Source of the DNA: Burkholderia sp. SRS-46
Lineage (GTDB): Bacteria; Pseudomonadota; Gammaproteobacteria; Burkholderiales; Burkholderiaceae
Length of the DNA stretch: 64,000 nucleotides
Direction of reading: 5' to 3'
Assembly (NCBI RefSeq): GCF_004343775.1
Contig: NZ_PTXL01000005.1
Coordinates: 496,001 to 560,000, forward strand
Below, piece by piece: positions 8,492 through 17,401 of this stretch. The number at the start of each line of letters is the position of its first letter. Positions within the stretch are counted from its first letter, which is position 1. The translations under genes were made by a program, and so were the position numbers. Below the pieces are notes generated by a model, which did not search any database, was not told the DNA's origin, and worked only from the letters and a program-made list of their open reading frames with translations.

Positions 8492-10231
8492 ATGCAGACT
8501 CAACCGAACGACCACGCCGCGACGCCGGCGGATGTCGTCCTGACCCACGCGAAGATCTACACCGTCGACGCGCACCGGCCGTGGGCGCAGGCGCTGGCCG
8601 TGCGCGACGGGCGGATCGTGTACGTGGGCGACACGGCGGCCGTGCAGGCCTGCGTGGGCGCGGGCACGAAGGTGATCGACGCGGGCGGGCGGCTCGTGCT
8701 GCCGGGCTTCGTCGAATCGCACTGGCACTTCGAGACGACCGCGTTCGCGTTCCAGGCGTTCGTGAACTACCCGGAGCCGCAGAAGGTGCTCGACGCGCTG
8801 CGCGACTACGTCGACACGCACCCGGACGAGCCGGCGATCACCGGGATGGGCTGGATCCAGGCGACGATTCCGCCGGCGATGCTGCGCAAGGAGACGCTCG
8901 ACGCGATCTGCGCGGATCGCCCCGTGTGCCTGCTGTCCACCGATTTCCACTCGATGTGGGTGAACTCGAAGGCGCTGGAGATCGCGGGCATCGACGCGTC
9001 GACGCCGCCGGTGCAGGAAGGCGCGAGCTGGTTCGAGAAGGATCCCGTCACCGGCGAGCCGACCGGCCTGATCGTCGACGGCGCCGCGTATTCGCTGCTG
9101 ATGCAGCGGATCAGCGCGGCCGGGCTGCTGCCGACCGGCATCGACCTGTACCTGAAATCGATCCCGCCGTGGCAGAAGAAGCTGTGCGCGGCGGGCGTGA
9201 CCACCGTGTTCGACGCGGGTTTCTTCGATGCAAGCGGCGACCAGTCGCTGCTGTTCGAGACGCTGCAGACGATGGAGCGCGCGGGCGACCTGACGCTGCG
9301 CGTGGTGGGCAGCGTCGCGGTGGTCGGCGAGATCGACGATCCGGTCGGCACGCTGGTGAAGTATCGCGAGCGCTACGATTCGCCGCTCGTGAAGGCGCGC
9401 GCGCTGAAGCTGTTCCTCGACGGCACCGAGGCGAACCACACCGCGTACCTGCTCGAACCGTATGCGGATCGCCCCGACACCTGCGGCGCGCCGACGATGC
9501 CGGCCGACACCTTCAACCGCTATCTCGTCGACGCGGACCGCATCGGCGCGAACGTGATGGTGCATTGCGTCGGCGACGCGGCGGTGCGGATGGCGCTCGA
9601 CGGCTTCGAGCAGGTCAACCGCACGAACCCGCCGCGCGACCGCCGCCACGTGATCACGCACGCGTTCCTCACGCATCCGGACGACATCCCGCGCTTCCGC
9701 CGCGCGGGCGTGATGGCGAACACGCAGCTGCAGTGGGGCGTGGTCGACGCGTACACGGAGCAGCTGCGCGACCACTACGGCCACGCGCGCTGGAGCAACA
9801 TGTACAAGTTCCGCACGTTCCTCGACGAGGGCGTGACGGTGTCGATCGGCATGGACGGCCTCGCATGCCAGTGCCGCTGCCAGCACAAGCCGCTCGAGCA
9901 CATCGAGTCGGGCCACACGCGGCAGCTCGCGGGCGAGCCGCATGCGCCGGTGTTTCCGGACCTCGCGGAGCGGCTCAGCATTCCGCAGCTGATCGCCGCG
10001 TACACGATCCACGGCGCGTACCAGCTCGGGATGGAGCACGAGATCGGCTCGCTGACGGTCGGCAAGCGCGCCGATCTCGTCGTGCTCGAGAACGACCTGT
10101 TCGAGGTCGGCCAGTACGAGATCGGCGCGATCGACGTCGCGCTGACGATGATGGACGGCGGCGTCACGCACGTGGGCGAGGCGTTCTCCGCGCGCACCGG
10201 CGTCGTGGCGGCTGCGCGCGCCGCAGGTTGA
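8492..10231 (+). CDS. Amidohydrolase family protein (YtcJ-like)
   Basis: Metal-dependent hydrolase of 579 residues. The beta/alpha-barrel metal ligands include His77 and His79 in ESHWHFE, with later histidines in VMVHCVGDAA and HVITHAFL. The N-terminal composite domain (VVLTHAKIYTVDAHRP, then a GGRLVLPGF turn) and the C-terminal GKRADLVVLEND are standard for YtcJ/PF07969 proteins. ATG at 8492 follows GGAAAGG. It is divergent from a LuxR gene and upstream of a PotF-like binding protein, suggesting hydrolysis of an imported amide. The substrate is unknown. Confidence 0.9.
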   Translation: MQTQPNDHAATPADVVLTHAKIYTVDAHRPWAQALAVRDGRIVYVGDTAAVQACVGAGTKVIDAGGRLVLPGFVESHWHFETTAFAFQAFVNYPEPQKVLDALRDYVDTHPDEPAITGMGWIQATIPPAMLRKETLDAICADRPVCLLSTDFHSMWVNSKALEIAGIDASTPPVQEGASWFEKDPVTGEPTGLIVDGAAYSLLMQRISAAGLLPTGIDLYLKSIPPWQKKLCAAGVTTVFDAGFFDASGDQSLLFETLQTMERAGDLTLRVVGSVAVVGEIDDPVGTLVKYRERYDSPLVKARALKLFLDGTEANHTAYLLEPYADRPDTCGAPTMPADTFNRYLVDADRIGANVMVHCVGDAAVRMALDGFEQVNRTNPPRDRRHVITHAFLTHPDDIPRFRRAGVMANTQLQWGVVDAYTEQLRDHYGHARWSNMYKFRTFLDEGVTVSIGMDGLACQCRCQHKPLEHIESGHTRQLAGEPHAPVFPDLAERLSIPQLIAAYTIHGAYQLGMEHEIGSLTVGKRADLVVLENDLFEVGQYEIGAIDVALTMMDGGVTHVGEAFSARTGVVAAARAAG

Positions 10232-10432
10232 CGGCGCGATGACGGCCGCTTTCGGTCGCCTTCCCGTGTGCCGCATGGCGGCCGCGCGCGCCTGCGCGGG
10301 GCGCGCCGATTATGCGGCGTGTCCCCCTGTCGGCAGGGCAGACCGGCGCTTTTCCTCTGGCTACATTTTTCCGGACTGAAGGACGGAGCCGTTCGCGACG
10401 AACGGCACATGACATCGACGGAGGAAACCGGA

Positions 10433-11551
10433 ATGGCAGGGGACTGGACGCAGCATCTGAAGACGGCCTGCGCGGCGCTCGCGCTGGGCGGCGTGGCATG
10501 GGCCGGCGTGCCGGCCGCGCGGGCGGCCGAGCCGATCGTCAACGTGTACAACTGGGGCAACTCGATCGGCAAGGAGACGGTCGCGAACTTCGAGAAGGCG
10601 ACCGGCATCAAGGTCGTCTACCAGGAGTTCGATTCGAACGAGACGCTGCAGGCGAAGCTGCTGTCGGGCACGTCGGGCTACGACGTCGTCGTGCCGTCCG
10701 ACATCTTCTGGGCGCGCCAGCTGCAGGCCGGCATCTTCCGCAAGATCGACCGCGGCCAGCTGCCGAACGTCGGGCTGCTCGACCCGGAGATCATGAAGGC
10801 GCTCGCGAAGGACGACCCCGGCAACCAGTACGGCATTCCGTGGACGTGGGGCACCGACGGGCTCGGCATGAACGTCGAGAAGGTGAAGGCGGCGCTCGGC
10901 AACGATGCGCCGCTCGACAGCTGGTCGCTGCTGTTCGACCCGAAGTACGCGCAGAAGCTCAGGCGCTGCGGGGTCTCGGTGCTCGATTCGCCGGTGGACG
11001 CGTTCGGCATGGCGTTCGTCTACCTGAAGACGGATCCGAACACCACCAACCCGGCCGACTACCAGGCCGCGTATGAACTGCTGAAGACGGTGCGGCCGTA
11101 CATCACGCAGTTCAACTCGAGCAGCTACATCAACGACCTCGCGGGCGGCGACGTGTGCCTCGCGCTCGGCTGGTCGGGCGACGTGAACTCGGCGCGTATC
11201 GCCGCCGCCGGCGCGCACAAGCCGTATCACATCAAGTACGTGATTCCGGCCGAAGGCAGCGCGATGTGGTTCGACATGATGGCGATTCCGAAGGACGCGC
11301 CGCATCCGGACGCCGCGCTCAAGTTCATCAACTTCGTGCTGTCGGAGAAGGAGAGCGCGAACCTGACCAACGACACGTCGTATCCGTCCGCGGTGCCGTC
11401 GTCGCGGCGTCTCGTGCGGGCCGACGTGACGAGCGACCCGGCCGTGTTCCCGCCCGCCGACGTGATCCGCAAGCTGAGCCTCAGCAAGCCGATTCCGCCC
11501 GACCTGATGCGGCTCCAGAACCGTCTCTGGACCAAGCTGAAGAGCGAGTAA
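10433..11551 (+). CDS. Periplasmic polyamine-type binding protein (PotD/PotF family)
   Basis: 372-residue exported solute-binding protein of an ABC importer. A signal peptide ends near ARA-AEPIV, followed by the family opening VNVYNWGNSIGKETVANFEK and GTSGYDVVVPSD. PotF homologues bind putrescine; the exact ligand here is not determined. ATG at 10433 is preceded by GGAGGA at 7 bp. No permease or ATPase genes lie nearby, so it is an orphan binding protein or uses components encoded elsewhere. It fits the amine-catabolism theme of the first 15 kb. Confidence 0.92.
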   Translation: MAGDWTQHLKTACAALALGGVAWAGVPAARAAEPIVNVYNWGNSIGKETVANFEKATGIKVVYQEFDSNETLQAKLLSGTSGYDVVVPSDIFWARQLQAGIFRKIDRGQLPNVGLLDPEIMKALAKDDPGNQYGIPWTWGTDGLGMNVEKVKAALGNDAPLDSWSLLFDPKYAQKLRRCGVSVLDSPVDAFGMAFVYLKTDPNTTNPADYQAAYELLKTVRPYITQFNSSSYINDLAGGDVCLALGWSGDVNSARIAAAGAHKPYHIKYVIPAEGSAMWFDMMAIPKDAPHPDAALKFINFVLSEKESANLTNDTSYPSAVPSSRRLVRADVTSDPAVFPPADVIRKLSLSKPIPPDLMRLQNRLWTKLKSE

Positions 11552-11580
11552 GCCCGCCCCGTTCCCGGATTTCCATTCGC

Positions 11581-11614
11581 GCGCCCCGCCGCCCACGGCG
11601 GCGGGCGGGGGCGC
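11581..11614 (+). terminator. G/C-rich hairpin downstream of the PotF-like gene
   Basis: Imperfect inverted repeat: CGCCGCC pairs with GGCGGCG, extended by GCGCCCC against GGGGGCGC with a short bulge. It lies 30 bp after the stop codon and has no T-run, so it is a weak terminator or an mRNA-stability stem before the porin gene. Confidence 0.4.
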
Positions 11615-11639
11615 GCTCGTCTTGACGACTCCCCACGAC

Positions 11640-12581
11640 ATGAACCTCAAACACATGACGGCGCTGTGCGTGCTCGCGTTCGAAGCGGCCTCGGCAGGCG
11701 CACATACGCCGCCTCACGCGACCGACGCGAGCAGGATGAAGGTGCTGCAGGCGCAGGTCGCCGCGCTGCAGCAGCAGGTGAACGAACTGCGCGCGAGCAT
11801 CGTCGCGTCGCGGGCGACGGCGGCGACGGCGGCGACGGCGGCAACCGCGAGCGCCTCGGCACCCGGCGGCGCGAAGCTCGGCCCGGTCGACACTGTGGCC
11901 GCCGCCGCGCCGGCGTCCGACTCCGCGCCCGCGTTCACGAACGACGACCTGCAGCAGATGCGCGAGCAGATCGCGAACGCGTCGCTGAAGGTCGACACGC
12001 TGCAGGAAGCGGCGACGACGGGCCCGCTCGCGGGCCTGAGCATCACCGGCTACGTCGATCCGGTGTACCTGTTCAACCGCGCGCAGCGCACGTCCGGGTT
12101 CCAGTTCCTGAACCACGACCCGGGCGCGTACGACTACTGCAACAGCACGATCGGCGACGTCTACCTCGACATCAAGAAGACCTTCGGCGTCGGGCCGATG
12201 GCGCCGTCGGCCGAGATCGTGATCCAGCCGAACCGCGGCTTCGGCAACGTGTTCAGCAACGCGCGCGGCGGGATCGGCAACAACATCGTCACGCAGGCGC
12301 AGGTCAGCGTGCCGCTCGACACCACGCGCACGTTCGTGATCGGCATGATGCCGAGCCTCGCGGGCTACGAGGTGCAGCCGTCGAACCAGATGCTCACGCT
12401 CACGCACGGCCTGCTGTACGACTTCAGCGAGCCGGGCAACCTGATCGGCGTCGGGCTGAAGGGTTCCAACGCGGCGATGACGCGCTTCTGGCAGGTCGTG
12501 ATCGGCAACGAGGTGCTGCGCACGGCCGGCGCGATCGCGAATGCGGCGAACAACACGACCAAGACCAACTGGACGTTCTGA
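11640..12581 (+). CDS. Putative outer-membrane porin-like protein (possibly DUF3138-like)
   Basis: 313 residues. A short signal-like N-terminus (MNLKHMTALCVLAFEAASAGAH) is followed by a coiled-coil stretch MKVLQAQVAALQQQVNELRA, an Ala/Thr-rich linker, and a region of alternating amphipathic strands from ITGYVDPVYLF onward. It ends in Phe (TNWTF), as many outer-membrane barrels do. Resemblance to Burkholderia DUF3138 porins is from memory, and the barrel seems short for that family, so truncation is possible. It lies between a binding protein and an acyltransferase and is closed by a rho-independent terminator. Confidence 0.65.
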   Translation: MNLKHMTALCVLAFEAASAGAHTPPHATDASRMKVLQAQVAALQQQVNELRASIVASRATAATAATAATASASAPGGAKLGPVDTVAAAAPASDSAPAFTNDDLQQMREQIANASLKVDTLQEAATTGPLAGLSITGYVDPVYLFNRAQRTSGFQFLNHDPGAYDYCNSTIGDVYLDIKKTFGVGPMAPSAEIVIQPNRGFGNVFSNARGGIGNNIVTQAQVSVPLDTTRTFVIGMMPSLAGYEVQPSNQMLTLTHGLLYDFSEPGNLIGVGLKGSNAAMTRFWQVVIGNEVLRTAGAIANAANNTTKTNWTF

Positions 12582-12601
12582 GCGGGCGGTGCCCGCTTTT
12601 T
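12582..12601 (+). terminator. Rho-independent terminator after the porin-like gene
   Basis: Stem GCGGGC / loop GGT / GCCCGC followed by TTTTT, directly behind the stop codon at 12579-12581. A second strong hairpin (GGCCGGGC-CTG-GCCCGGCC, 12604-12622) follows immediately. Confidence 0.8.
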
Positions 12602-12647
12602 CCGGCCGGGCCTGGCCCGGCCTTCATCCGACACAGGAGCACCTGAC

Positions 12648-13724
12648 TTGAAGTTGCATACCTTCGCGACCGACCTCGTCGATCCCCACGCACGCGGCCG
12701 CCGGATCGGCGAGCGCTTTGCCGGCGAGATCCGGCAGACGGTCGCGCTCTACCTCGCGTTCTTCCCGAAGCTCGGCATCGCGCCGCAGCAGGTCCGCGCG
12801 ATCGGGGAGGCGAGCCTTGCATCGCTCGAAGCGTGGTGCCCTGATCTCGCCGATGAGGTGCACGGCATCGCGGACGGCGCCGGGCTGCCGCGCTGGCAGC
12901 TCGCGAGCCTCAACGCGCGCACCGAGATCCTCGCGACCGCGCCGGCCTCGGCCGAAGGCGAGTGCTCGACCACCGTGTATGCGCCGGCCGGCGCGAAAGC
13001 GCCGCGCACGCTGCAGACCTGGGACTGGCACGACAGCCTCGCGCCGCAGGGCCTGCTGCTGAAGGTCGCGACGCGGCGCGGCCACACCGTCAAGCTGTTC
13101 GCCGAATGCGGGATGCTCGCGAAGCTCGGCGTGAACGGCGCGGGGCTCGGGCTGCATTTCAACATCCTGCACCACGCGAGCGACGACGGCAGCGCGGGCG
13201 TGCCGGTGCATGCGATCGCGCGGCGTCTGCTGGAAGAGGCGACCACGGTGCGGGAGGCGATCGAACTCGCGCGCAGCGCGCGCGTGAGCGCGTCGACGGT
13301 GCTCACGGTGTTCTCGCGGCACGACGCGCAGCCGCGCGCGGCGAGCATCGAGCTGAGCCCGGCGGGCACGGCGATCGTCGTGCCGCGCCCGGACGGCTGG
13401 CTGCTGCACACGAACCACTTCCTCGATCGCGCGCTGGGCGAAGGCGATTGCATGCCGGACAGCTCGACCACGCGCGAGCGCTTCGCGCACCTGAACGACG
13501 TGGCGGAACGGATGACGGACGCCGACGCGCGCACGCGCGCGGCGGCGATGTGCGGCGCGGCCGGCGATCGGGCGGTGGTGTGTTTCCACCCGGACCCGTC
13601 GCTGCCCGATACCGAACGCTGGGGAACCTTGCTGACCGTCGGCATCGATACCGACGGTTGCGCGCTCGACTATGTGGCCGGTAATCCGCACGAGCTTGCG
13701 CGCGACGGCGGCCTGCGGTTCTGA
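12648..13724 (+). CDS. C45-family autoproteolytic acyltransferase/hydrolase (isopenicillin-N acyltransferase-like)
   Basis: 358 residues related to acyl-CoA:6-aminopenicillanate acyltransferase. This N-terminal-nucleophile family cuts itself before a cysteine; the expected nucleophile is Cys106 in EGECSTTVY. Supporting landmarks are LASLNARTEI and the QTWDWH strand just after the cysteine. Family members cleave or transfer N-acyl groups. It starts at a TTG (12648) 9 bp after AGGAG. It lies downstream of an amidohydrolase, a PotF-like protein and a porin-like protein, suggesting N-acylated amine processing. A terminator separates it from the porin, so its own promoter is likely. Confidence 0.85.
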   Translation: MKLHTFATDLVDPHARGRRIGERFAGEIRQTVALYLAFFPKLGIAPQQVRAIGEASLASLEAWCPDLADEVHGIADGAGLPRWQLASLNARTEILATAPASAEGECSTTVYAPAGAKAPRTLQTWDWHDSLAPQGLLLKVATRRGHTVKLFAECGMLAKLGVNGAGLGLHFNILHHASDDGSAGVPVHAIARRLLEEATTVREAIELARSARVSASTVLTVFSRHDAQPRAASIELSPAGTAIVVPRPDGWLLHTNHFLDRALGEGDCMPDSSTTRERFAHLNDVAERMTDADARTRAAAMCGAAGDRAVVCFHPDPSLPDTERWGTLLTVGIDTDGCALDYVAGNPHELARDGGLRF

Positions 13725-13748
13725 CGGGCCCCGGAGGCGAGGGCGCTA

Positions 13749-13770
13749 CGCCGGCCGCGCACGGCCGGCG
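13749..13770. terminator. Bidirectional hairpin between convergent genes
   Basis: CGCCGGCC and GGCCGGCG arms of 8 bp with a 6-nt loop lie between the acyltransferase (plus) and the MFS gene (minus). There is no T-run on either side. Confidence 0.45.
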
Positions 13771-13775
13771 CGTGC

Positions 13776-15140
13776 TCACGCGTCGATCCGCTCGACCTTG
13801 CCGACCAGCAGCACGTACGACAGGCTGCCGGCGAGCGCCATCGCGGCGATGTACGTGATCGCGCGCGAGAAGTCCGCGCCGTCGACGAGCAGCCCGATCA
13901 CGATCGGCGTGGCGATCGCGGCGAGGTTGCCGACCAGGTTGAACACGCCGCCCGTGAGGCCGAGCAGGCGCGCGGGCGCGAGCCCCGACACGAGCGACCA
14001 CGTGATCGACGCGAAGCCGTTGCCGAAGAACGCGAGCGTCATGAACGCGATCACCCAGCCGGTCGAGCTGACGTAGTTCGCGCCGATGATGCTCGTCGAG
14101 ATCAGCAGGCCCGAGATGATCGGCAGCTTGCGTGCGAAGCCCTGCGACGCGCCGCGGCGGATCAGCCAGTCCGACAGCACGCCCGAGCACAGCACGCCGA
14201 CGAACGCGGCGAGAAACGGCAGCGATGCGAGAAAGCCCGACTTGATGAAGTCCATCCCGCGATACTTGACCAGATAGGTCGGGAACCACGTCAAAAAGAA
14301 CCACAGCGTCGAGTTGAGCGCGAACTGGCCGAGATAGACGCCCCACAGCTTGCGCTGGCTCAGCACGAGGCCGAGGTCGCGCCACGTCGACGGCGCGCGT
14401 TCGCTGCGCGCGGACGTGCGGTCTTCGAGATCGACGAGGCCGCCGCCGTCGCGGATCAGGTCGATCTCCGCCGCGTTGACGCCGCGCAGCGCGCGCGGCT
14501 CGCGATACAGCGCATACCAGATCGCGGCCCACACGATGCCGGCGAGGCCGGTGGCGACGAACACCATGTGCCAGCCGAGATGCACCTGCAGCCACGCGAG
14601 GATCGGCGTCAGGAACGCGAGGCCGACGAACTGGCCGGACGTGTAGCAGCCGATCGCGGTCGCGCGTTCGCGGATCGGGAACCAGGTCGTCACGACCCGG
14701 TTGTTGATCGGATAGGCCGGTGCCTCGAGCGCGCCGACCGCGAGGCGCAGCACGATCAGGCCGACGAACGAGCCCGCGAAGCCGAGCAGCAGCGTGGCGG
14801 CCGACCAGAGCGCGAGCGCGGCCGCGTAGAGGATGCGGGGCGACACCTTGTCGACGAGCCAGCCGCCGGGAATCTGCATCAGCGCGTAGGTCCAGCCGAA
14901 TGCCGAGAAGACGAGGCCCGCATGCACGGCGTCGATGTTCAGTTCGCGGAACAACTCGGGCGCGGCGATCGACAGGTTGCTGCGGTCGAGATAGTTGATC
15001 ACGACCGTGATGAACAGCAGTGCGAGGATCAGCACGCGCTTGCGGGTCGGGCGCGCGGCTGTGGGGTCGAGGGATGCGGCGGCGTGCGCGGGCCGGTCGT
15101 CCGGCGGCGCGACGCGTGCGCGTGATGCGAGATTGGCCAC
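13776..15140 (-). CDS. MFS transporter, anion:cation symporter type
   Basis: 454-residue inner-membrane carrier. After about 35 polar residues the first helix reads VLILALLFITVVINYLDRSNLS, the signature of the ACS group (glucarate, galactonate and hexuronate carriers). About 12 helices are visible, with a polar loop (GGGLVDLEDRTSARSERAPS) in the middle. GTG at 15140 was chosen because it follows GGAGA at 7 bp; the 48 residues upstream look non-coding. It is convergent with the acyltransferase gene. An organic-anion substrate is likely but cannot be named. Confidence 0.9.
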   Translation of the reverse strand: MANLASRARVAPPDDRPAHAAASLDPTAARPTRKRVLILALLFITVVINYLDRSNLSIAAPELFRELNIDAVHAGLVFSAFGWTYALMQIPGGWLVDKVSPRILYAAALALWSAATLLLGFAGSFVGLIVLRLAVGALEAPAYPINNRVVTTWFPIRERATAIGCYTSGQFVGLAFLTPILAWLQVHLGWHMVFVATGLAGIVWAAIWYALYREPRALRGVNAAEIDLIRDGGGLVDLEDRTSARSERAPSTWRDLGLVLSQRKLWGVYLGQFALNSTLWFFLTWFPTYLVKYRGMDFIKSGFLASLPFLAAFVGVLCSGVLSDWLIRRGASQGFARKLPIISGLLISTSIIGANYVSSTGWVIAFMTLAFFGNGFASITWSLVSGLAPARLLGLTGGVFNLVGNLAAIATPIVIGLLVDGADFSRAITYIAAMALAGSLSYVLLVGKVERIDA

Positions 15141-15251
15141 GTGTCGTCTCCGATGCCCTGCCGGGAACCGGATGGCGATCGGTTCCGGCAATGTGTGATG
15201 TCGTGGGGCGAACGTTAGAGCCGTGGAGAGACGAGCGTCAACATTTGAATA

Positions 15252-15274
15252 GGCATCCCTATAAATGGGATGCC
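15252..15274. promoter_or_regulatory. Candidate operator upstream of the MFS gene
   Basis: Perfect 8-bp inverted repeat GGCATCCC-N7-GGGATGCC, with an A/T spacer (TATAAAT) in otherwise GC-rich DNA, about 112 bp upstream of the MFS start. It lies in the region separating the MFS gene from the downstream end of the XAC2610-like gene. No adjacent regulator is an obvious partner. Confidence 0.5.
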
Positions 15275-15317
15275 GTCCGTTCAATATGTGGGAATGGCGG
15301 GGCAGGGCGCCCGGGCG

Positions 15318-16184
15318 TCAGCCCTTCGTCGCCTCCTGCACGCTGATCCAGCCCGACACCGCGCCCACCCGTGGATTGCGGTACAGCACCTTCAGCCATC
15401 GAAAGTCGGCGCTCGCGTCGAGCAGCTCCAGCGTGTCGCCTGCGACGACGTAGCGCTTCGTCGGTGCATCCGTCATCGCATCGTGCAGCGGCAGCCGCTC
15501 GACTCCCACCTTGAGCGTGAGCTTGCCGCCGCCGTAGGCCTCCGGACGGCGCGAGATCCGCCGGCCATGCACGTCGTAGGTCAGCAGCATCGACGGGGGC
15601 CCGTCGCCGACCGTGACGTCGAGCAGCATCGATACGTCGCCCGGAATCGCCTCGGTCGATTGATGGAGGTACAGCCGGCCGCTGCCGTCGTAGCGATACG
15701 CGTCGGTGTACCAGATCGGCCCGCCACGGCATGCGCTGTACAGCGTGCGCTCCTTCGGCTTGACCGCCACGTTGATCAGCCAGTCGCAGTTGCCGTGCGG
15801 CGCGTTGTCCGTCTGCATGCGCAGCGGCTCGAAGCGTTGCCGCGCCGCGTCGTACAGGTAGATCTGGTAGCTGCGGTTGACCTGGCCGAGCGTCGCGCCG
15901 AGCGCGAGATCCTGGTGACCGTCGAAGTTGTAGTCGGCGGTTTCGAAGCCGTAATGGCCTTCTTCGTCGCTGACGCCGACGTCGAGCGTTTGCGTCTTGC
16001 CGCTCGGCAGGAAGCGGACGGTGAAATGCGCGCCGTCGGCGCGTTCGACGCGGGCGGTCAGATCGTTGTCGACCTTGAACGACAGCAGCGGTTTGGCGGC
16101 ATGCGCGGCGAGCGGCAGCGCGCAACAGGCAAGGCAGGCTGCGGCCATCCGCAGCAACGGCCGGGCACGGAGGTCACGCGTCAT
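15318..16184 (-). CDS. Exported XAC2610-like protein with VCBS-type repeat and SH3-like C-terminus
   Basis: 288 residues with a signal peptide (LLRMAAACLACCALPLAAHA-A). The middle holds an FG-GAP/VCBS-like calcium-loop strand ADYNFDGHQDLALG. The C-terminal 60 residues (RYVVAGDTLELLDASADFRWLKVLY and GWISVQ) look like a bacterial SH3 fold, often used to bind cell wall. The overall pattern resembles XAC2610-type hypothetical proteins; function is unknown. Its start overlaps the end of the upstream HxlR gene by 11 bp, so the two are probably one transcript. Confidence 0.7.
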   Translation of the reverse strand: MTRDLRARPLLRMAAACLACCALPLAAHAAKPLLSFKVDNDLTARVERADGAHFTVRFLPSGKTQTLDVGVSDEEGHYGFETADYNFDGHQDLALGATLGQVNRSYQIYLYDAARQRFEPLRMQTDNAPHGNCDWLINVAVKPKERTLYSACRGGPIWYTDAYRYDGSGRLYLHQSTEAIPGDVSMLLDVTVGDGPPSMLLTYDVHGRRISRRPEAYGGGKLTLKVGVERLPLHDAMTDAPTKRYVVAGDTLELLDASADFRWLKVLYRNPRVGAVSGWISVQEATKG

Positions 16185-16545
16185 GGGTTTCCTCGATCGG
16201 GGATGGGGCGGGCACGCACGCGGTTTGCGCGTCGCGCGCCTTCAGCCACAGACCGAAGTCGCGCATCACGTCGACGACCGGCCGCAGCCGCTCGCCGTCC
16301 TCGGTCAGGTCGTACTCGACCCTGACCGGCACTTCCGGATAGACGGTGCGCCGCACGAGCCCCGCTTCCTCGAGCGCGCGCAAGTCGAGCGTCAGCATCC
16401 GCTGCGAGATGCCAGGCACGTCGCGGCGCAGGTCGCTGAAGCGTTTCGGCCCGTCGAGCAGGTACGACACCAGCAGCAGCCGCCAGCGGCCGCCGAGCAG
16501 GCGCATGGCTTCTTCAACGGAACATCCTGTCGCACTCGTTTTCAT
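16174..16545 (-). CDS. HxlR-family winged-helix regulator
   Basis: 123 residues, standard for the family. The opening CSVEEAMRLLGGRWRLLLVSYLLDGPKRFSDLRR contains the conserved N-terminal cysteine (Cys8) that senses oxidants or electrophiles in relatives, and GISQRMLTLDLRALEEAGLV is the recognition helix and wing. It is divergent from a glutathione S-transferase gene across 137 bp, the usual arrangement for HxlR control of a detoxification enzyme. Its 3' end overlaps the following exported-protein gene. Confidence 0.92.
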   Translation of the reverse strand: MKTSATGCSVEEAMRLLGGRWRLLLVSYLLDGPKRFSDLRRDVPGISQRMLTLDLRALEEAGLVRRTVYPEVPVRVEYDLTEDGERLRPVVDVMRDFGLWLKARDAQTACVPAPSPIEETHDA

Positions 16546-16569
16546 CCTGCGGGCCCGGTAGGTAAAGTT

Positions 16570-16588
16570 TTTGTGACCACGGCACAAA
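16570..16588. promoter_or_regulatory. Candidate HxlR operator
   Basis: Inverted repeat TTTGTG-N7-CACAAA lies in the 137-bp region between the divergent HxlR and glutathione S-transferase genes. HxlR proteins bind inverted repeats of this size as dimers; assignment to this regulator is inference from position. Confidence 0.5.
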
Positions 16589-16682
16589 CAACTGCCGTCT
16601 TCTCTTCGATGCGTCGATGCGAGATATTAGCGCTCGCGTCGCGGCGAATCGAAAAATCGGCATCGGACCATCAAGGACATAC

Positions 16683-17315
16683 ATGAAGCTCTATCACGCT
16701 CCCGGCAGTTGTTCGCAGGCCATCTGTATCGTGCTGCACGAACTCGACCTCGATGCACGCGTCGTCAAGGTCGACGCGCGCAAGCATCTCGTCGAGGACG
16801 GCAGCAGCTACTACGACGTGACCGAACTCGGCTACGTACCGCTGCTCGCGCTCGACGACGGCACGACACTGCGCGAAGGCCCCGCCATCGCGCAATATCT
16901 CGCCGACCAGCGCCCGGAAGCGGGGCTCGCGCCCGCCTTCGGCACGCTCGCCCGCTACCGGTTGATCGAATGGCTCAACTTCCTGTCGGCCGAGATCCAC
17001 AAGGGCTTCATCCCGCTGCTGTATGCGGTGCAGGCGGGGAAGTACGTCGACCCGGCGCGGCAGAAGCTTGCCAGCCGCTTCGCATGGATCGACCGCCAGC
17101 TCGACGGCCGGACGTTCCTGACGGGCGACGCGTTCACCGTCGCGGATGCCTATCTGTTCGCGCTGACGGGCTGGGGCAAGGCGGCATGGCTGCAGTCGGT
17201 GTACAACGCGGACATCGACCTCGGGCTGTATGCGCATCTGGCCGCCTGGTACGCGCGCGTGCGGAGCCGGCCGTCGGTGCAGCAGGTGCTCGCGGCGGAC
17301 GGGCTGTTGCGCTAG
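16683..17315 (+). CDS. gst: Glutathione S-transferase family protein
   Basis: 210 residues, cytosolic GST fold. The thioredoxin-like N-terminal domain begins MKLYHAPGSCSQAICIVLHEL, with a beta-class-type cysteine in SCSQ; the cis-Pro/Ser-Arg region reads GYVPLLALDDGTTLREGPAIAQYL. An all-helical C-terminal domain contains FTVADAYLFALTGW. It conjugates glutathione to electrophiles or acts as a glutathione-dependent reductase. It is divergent from, and probably regulated by, the HxlR gene. Confidence 0.93.
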   Translation: MKLYHAPGSCSQAICIVLHELDLDARVVKVDARKHLVEDGSSYYDVTELGYVPLLALDDGTTLREGPAIAQYLADQRPEAGLAPAFGTLARYRLIEWLNFLSAEIHKGFIPLLYAVQAGKYVDPARQKLASRFAWIDRQLDGRTFLTGDAFTVADAYLFALTGWGKAAWLQSVYNADIDLGLYAHLAAWYARVRSRPSVQQVLAADGLLR

Positions 17316-17401
17316 GTAGCGCTTGACTCGCGCCGATCTTCGTCTATACAGGAGTTCTTCACGTGTACAAGGCCCGCGTTTACGTTTGAGGAGATACGAG
17401 C

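Noticed and set aside
11640-12581. Porin-like gene as a definite truncated pseudogene
   Set aside because: It seems short, but it ends in a terminal Phe and is followed directly by a proper terminator, so an intact short protein is equally likely.
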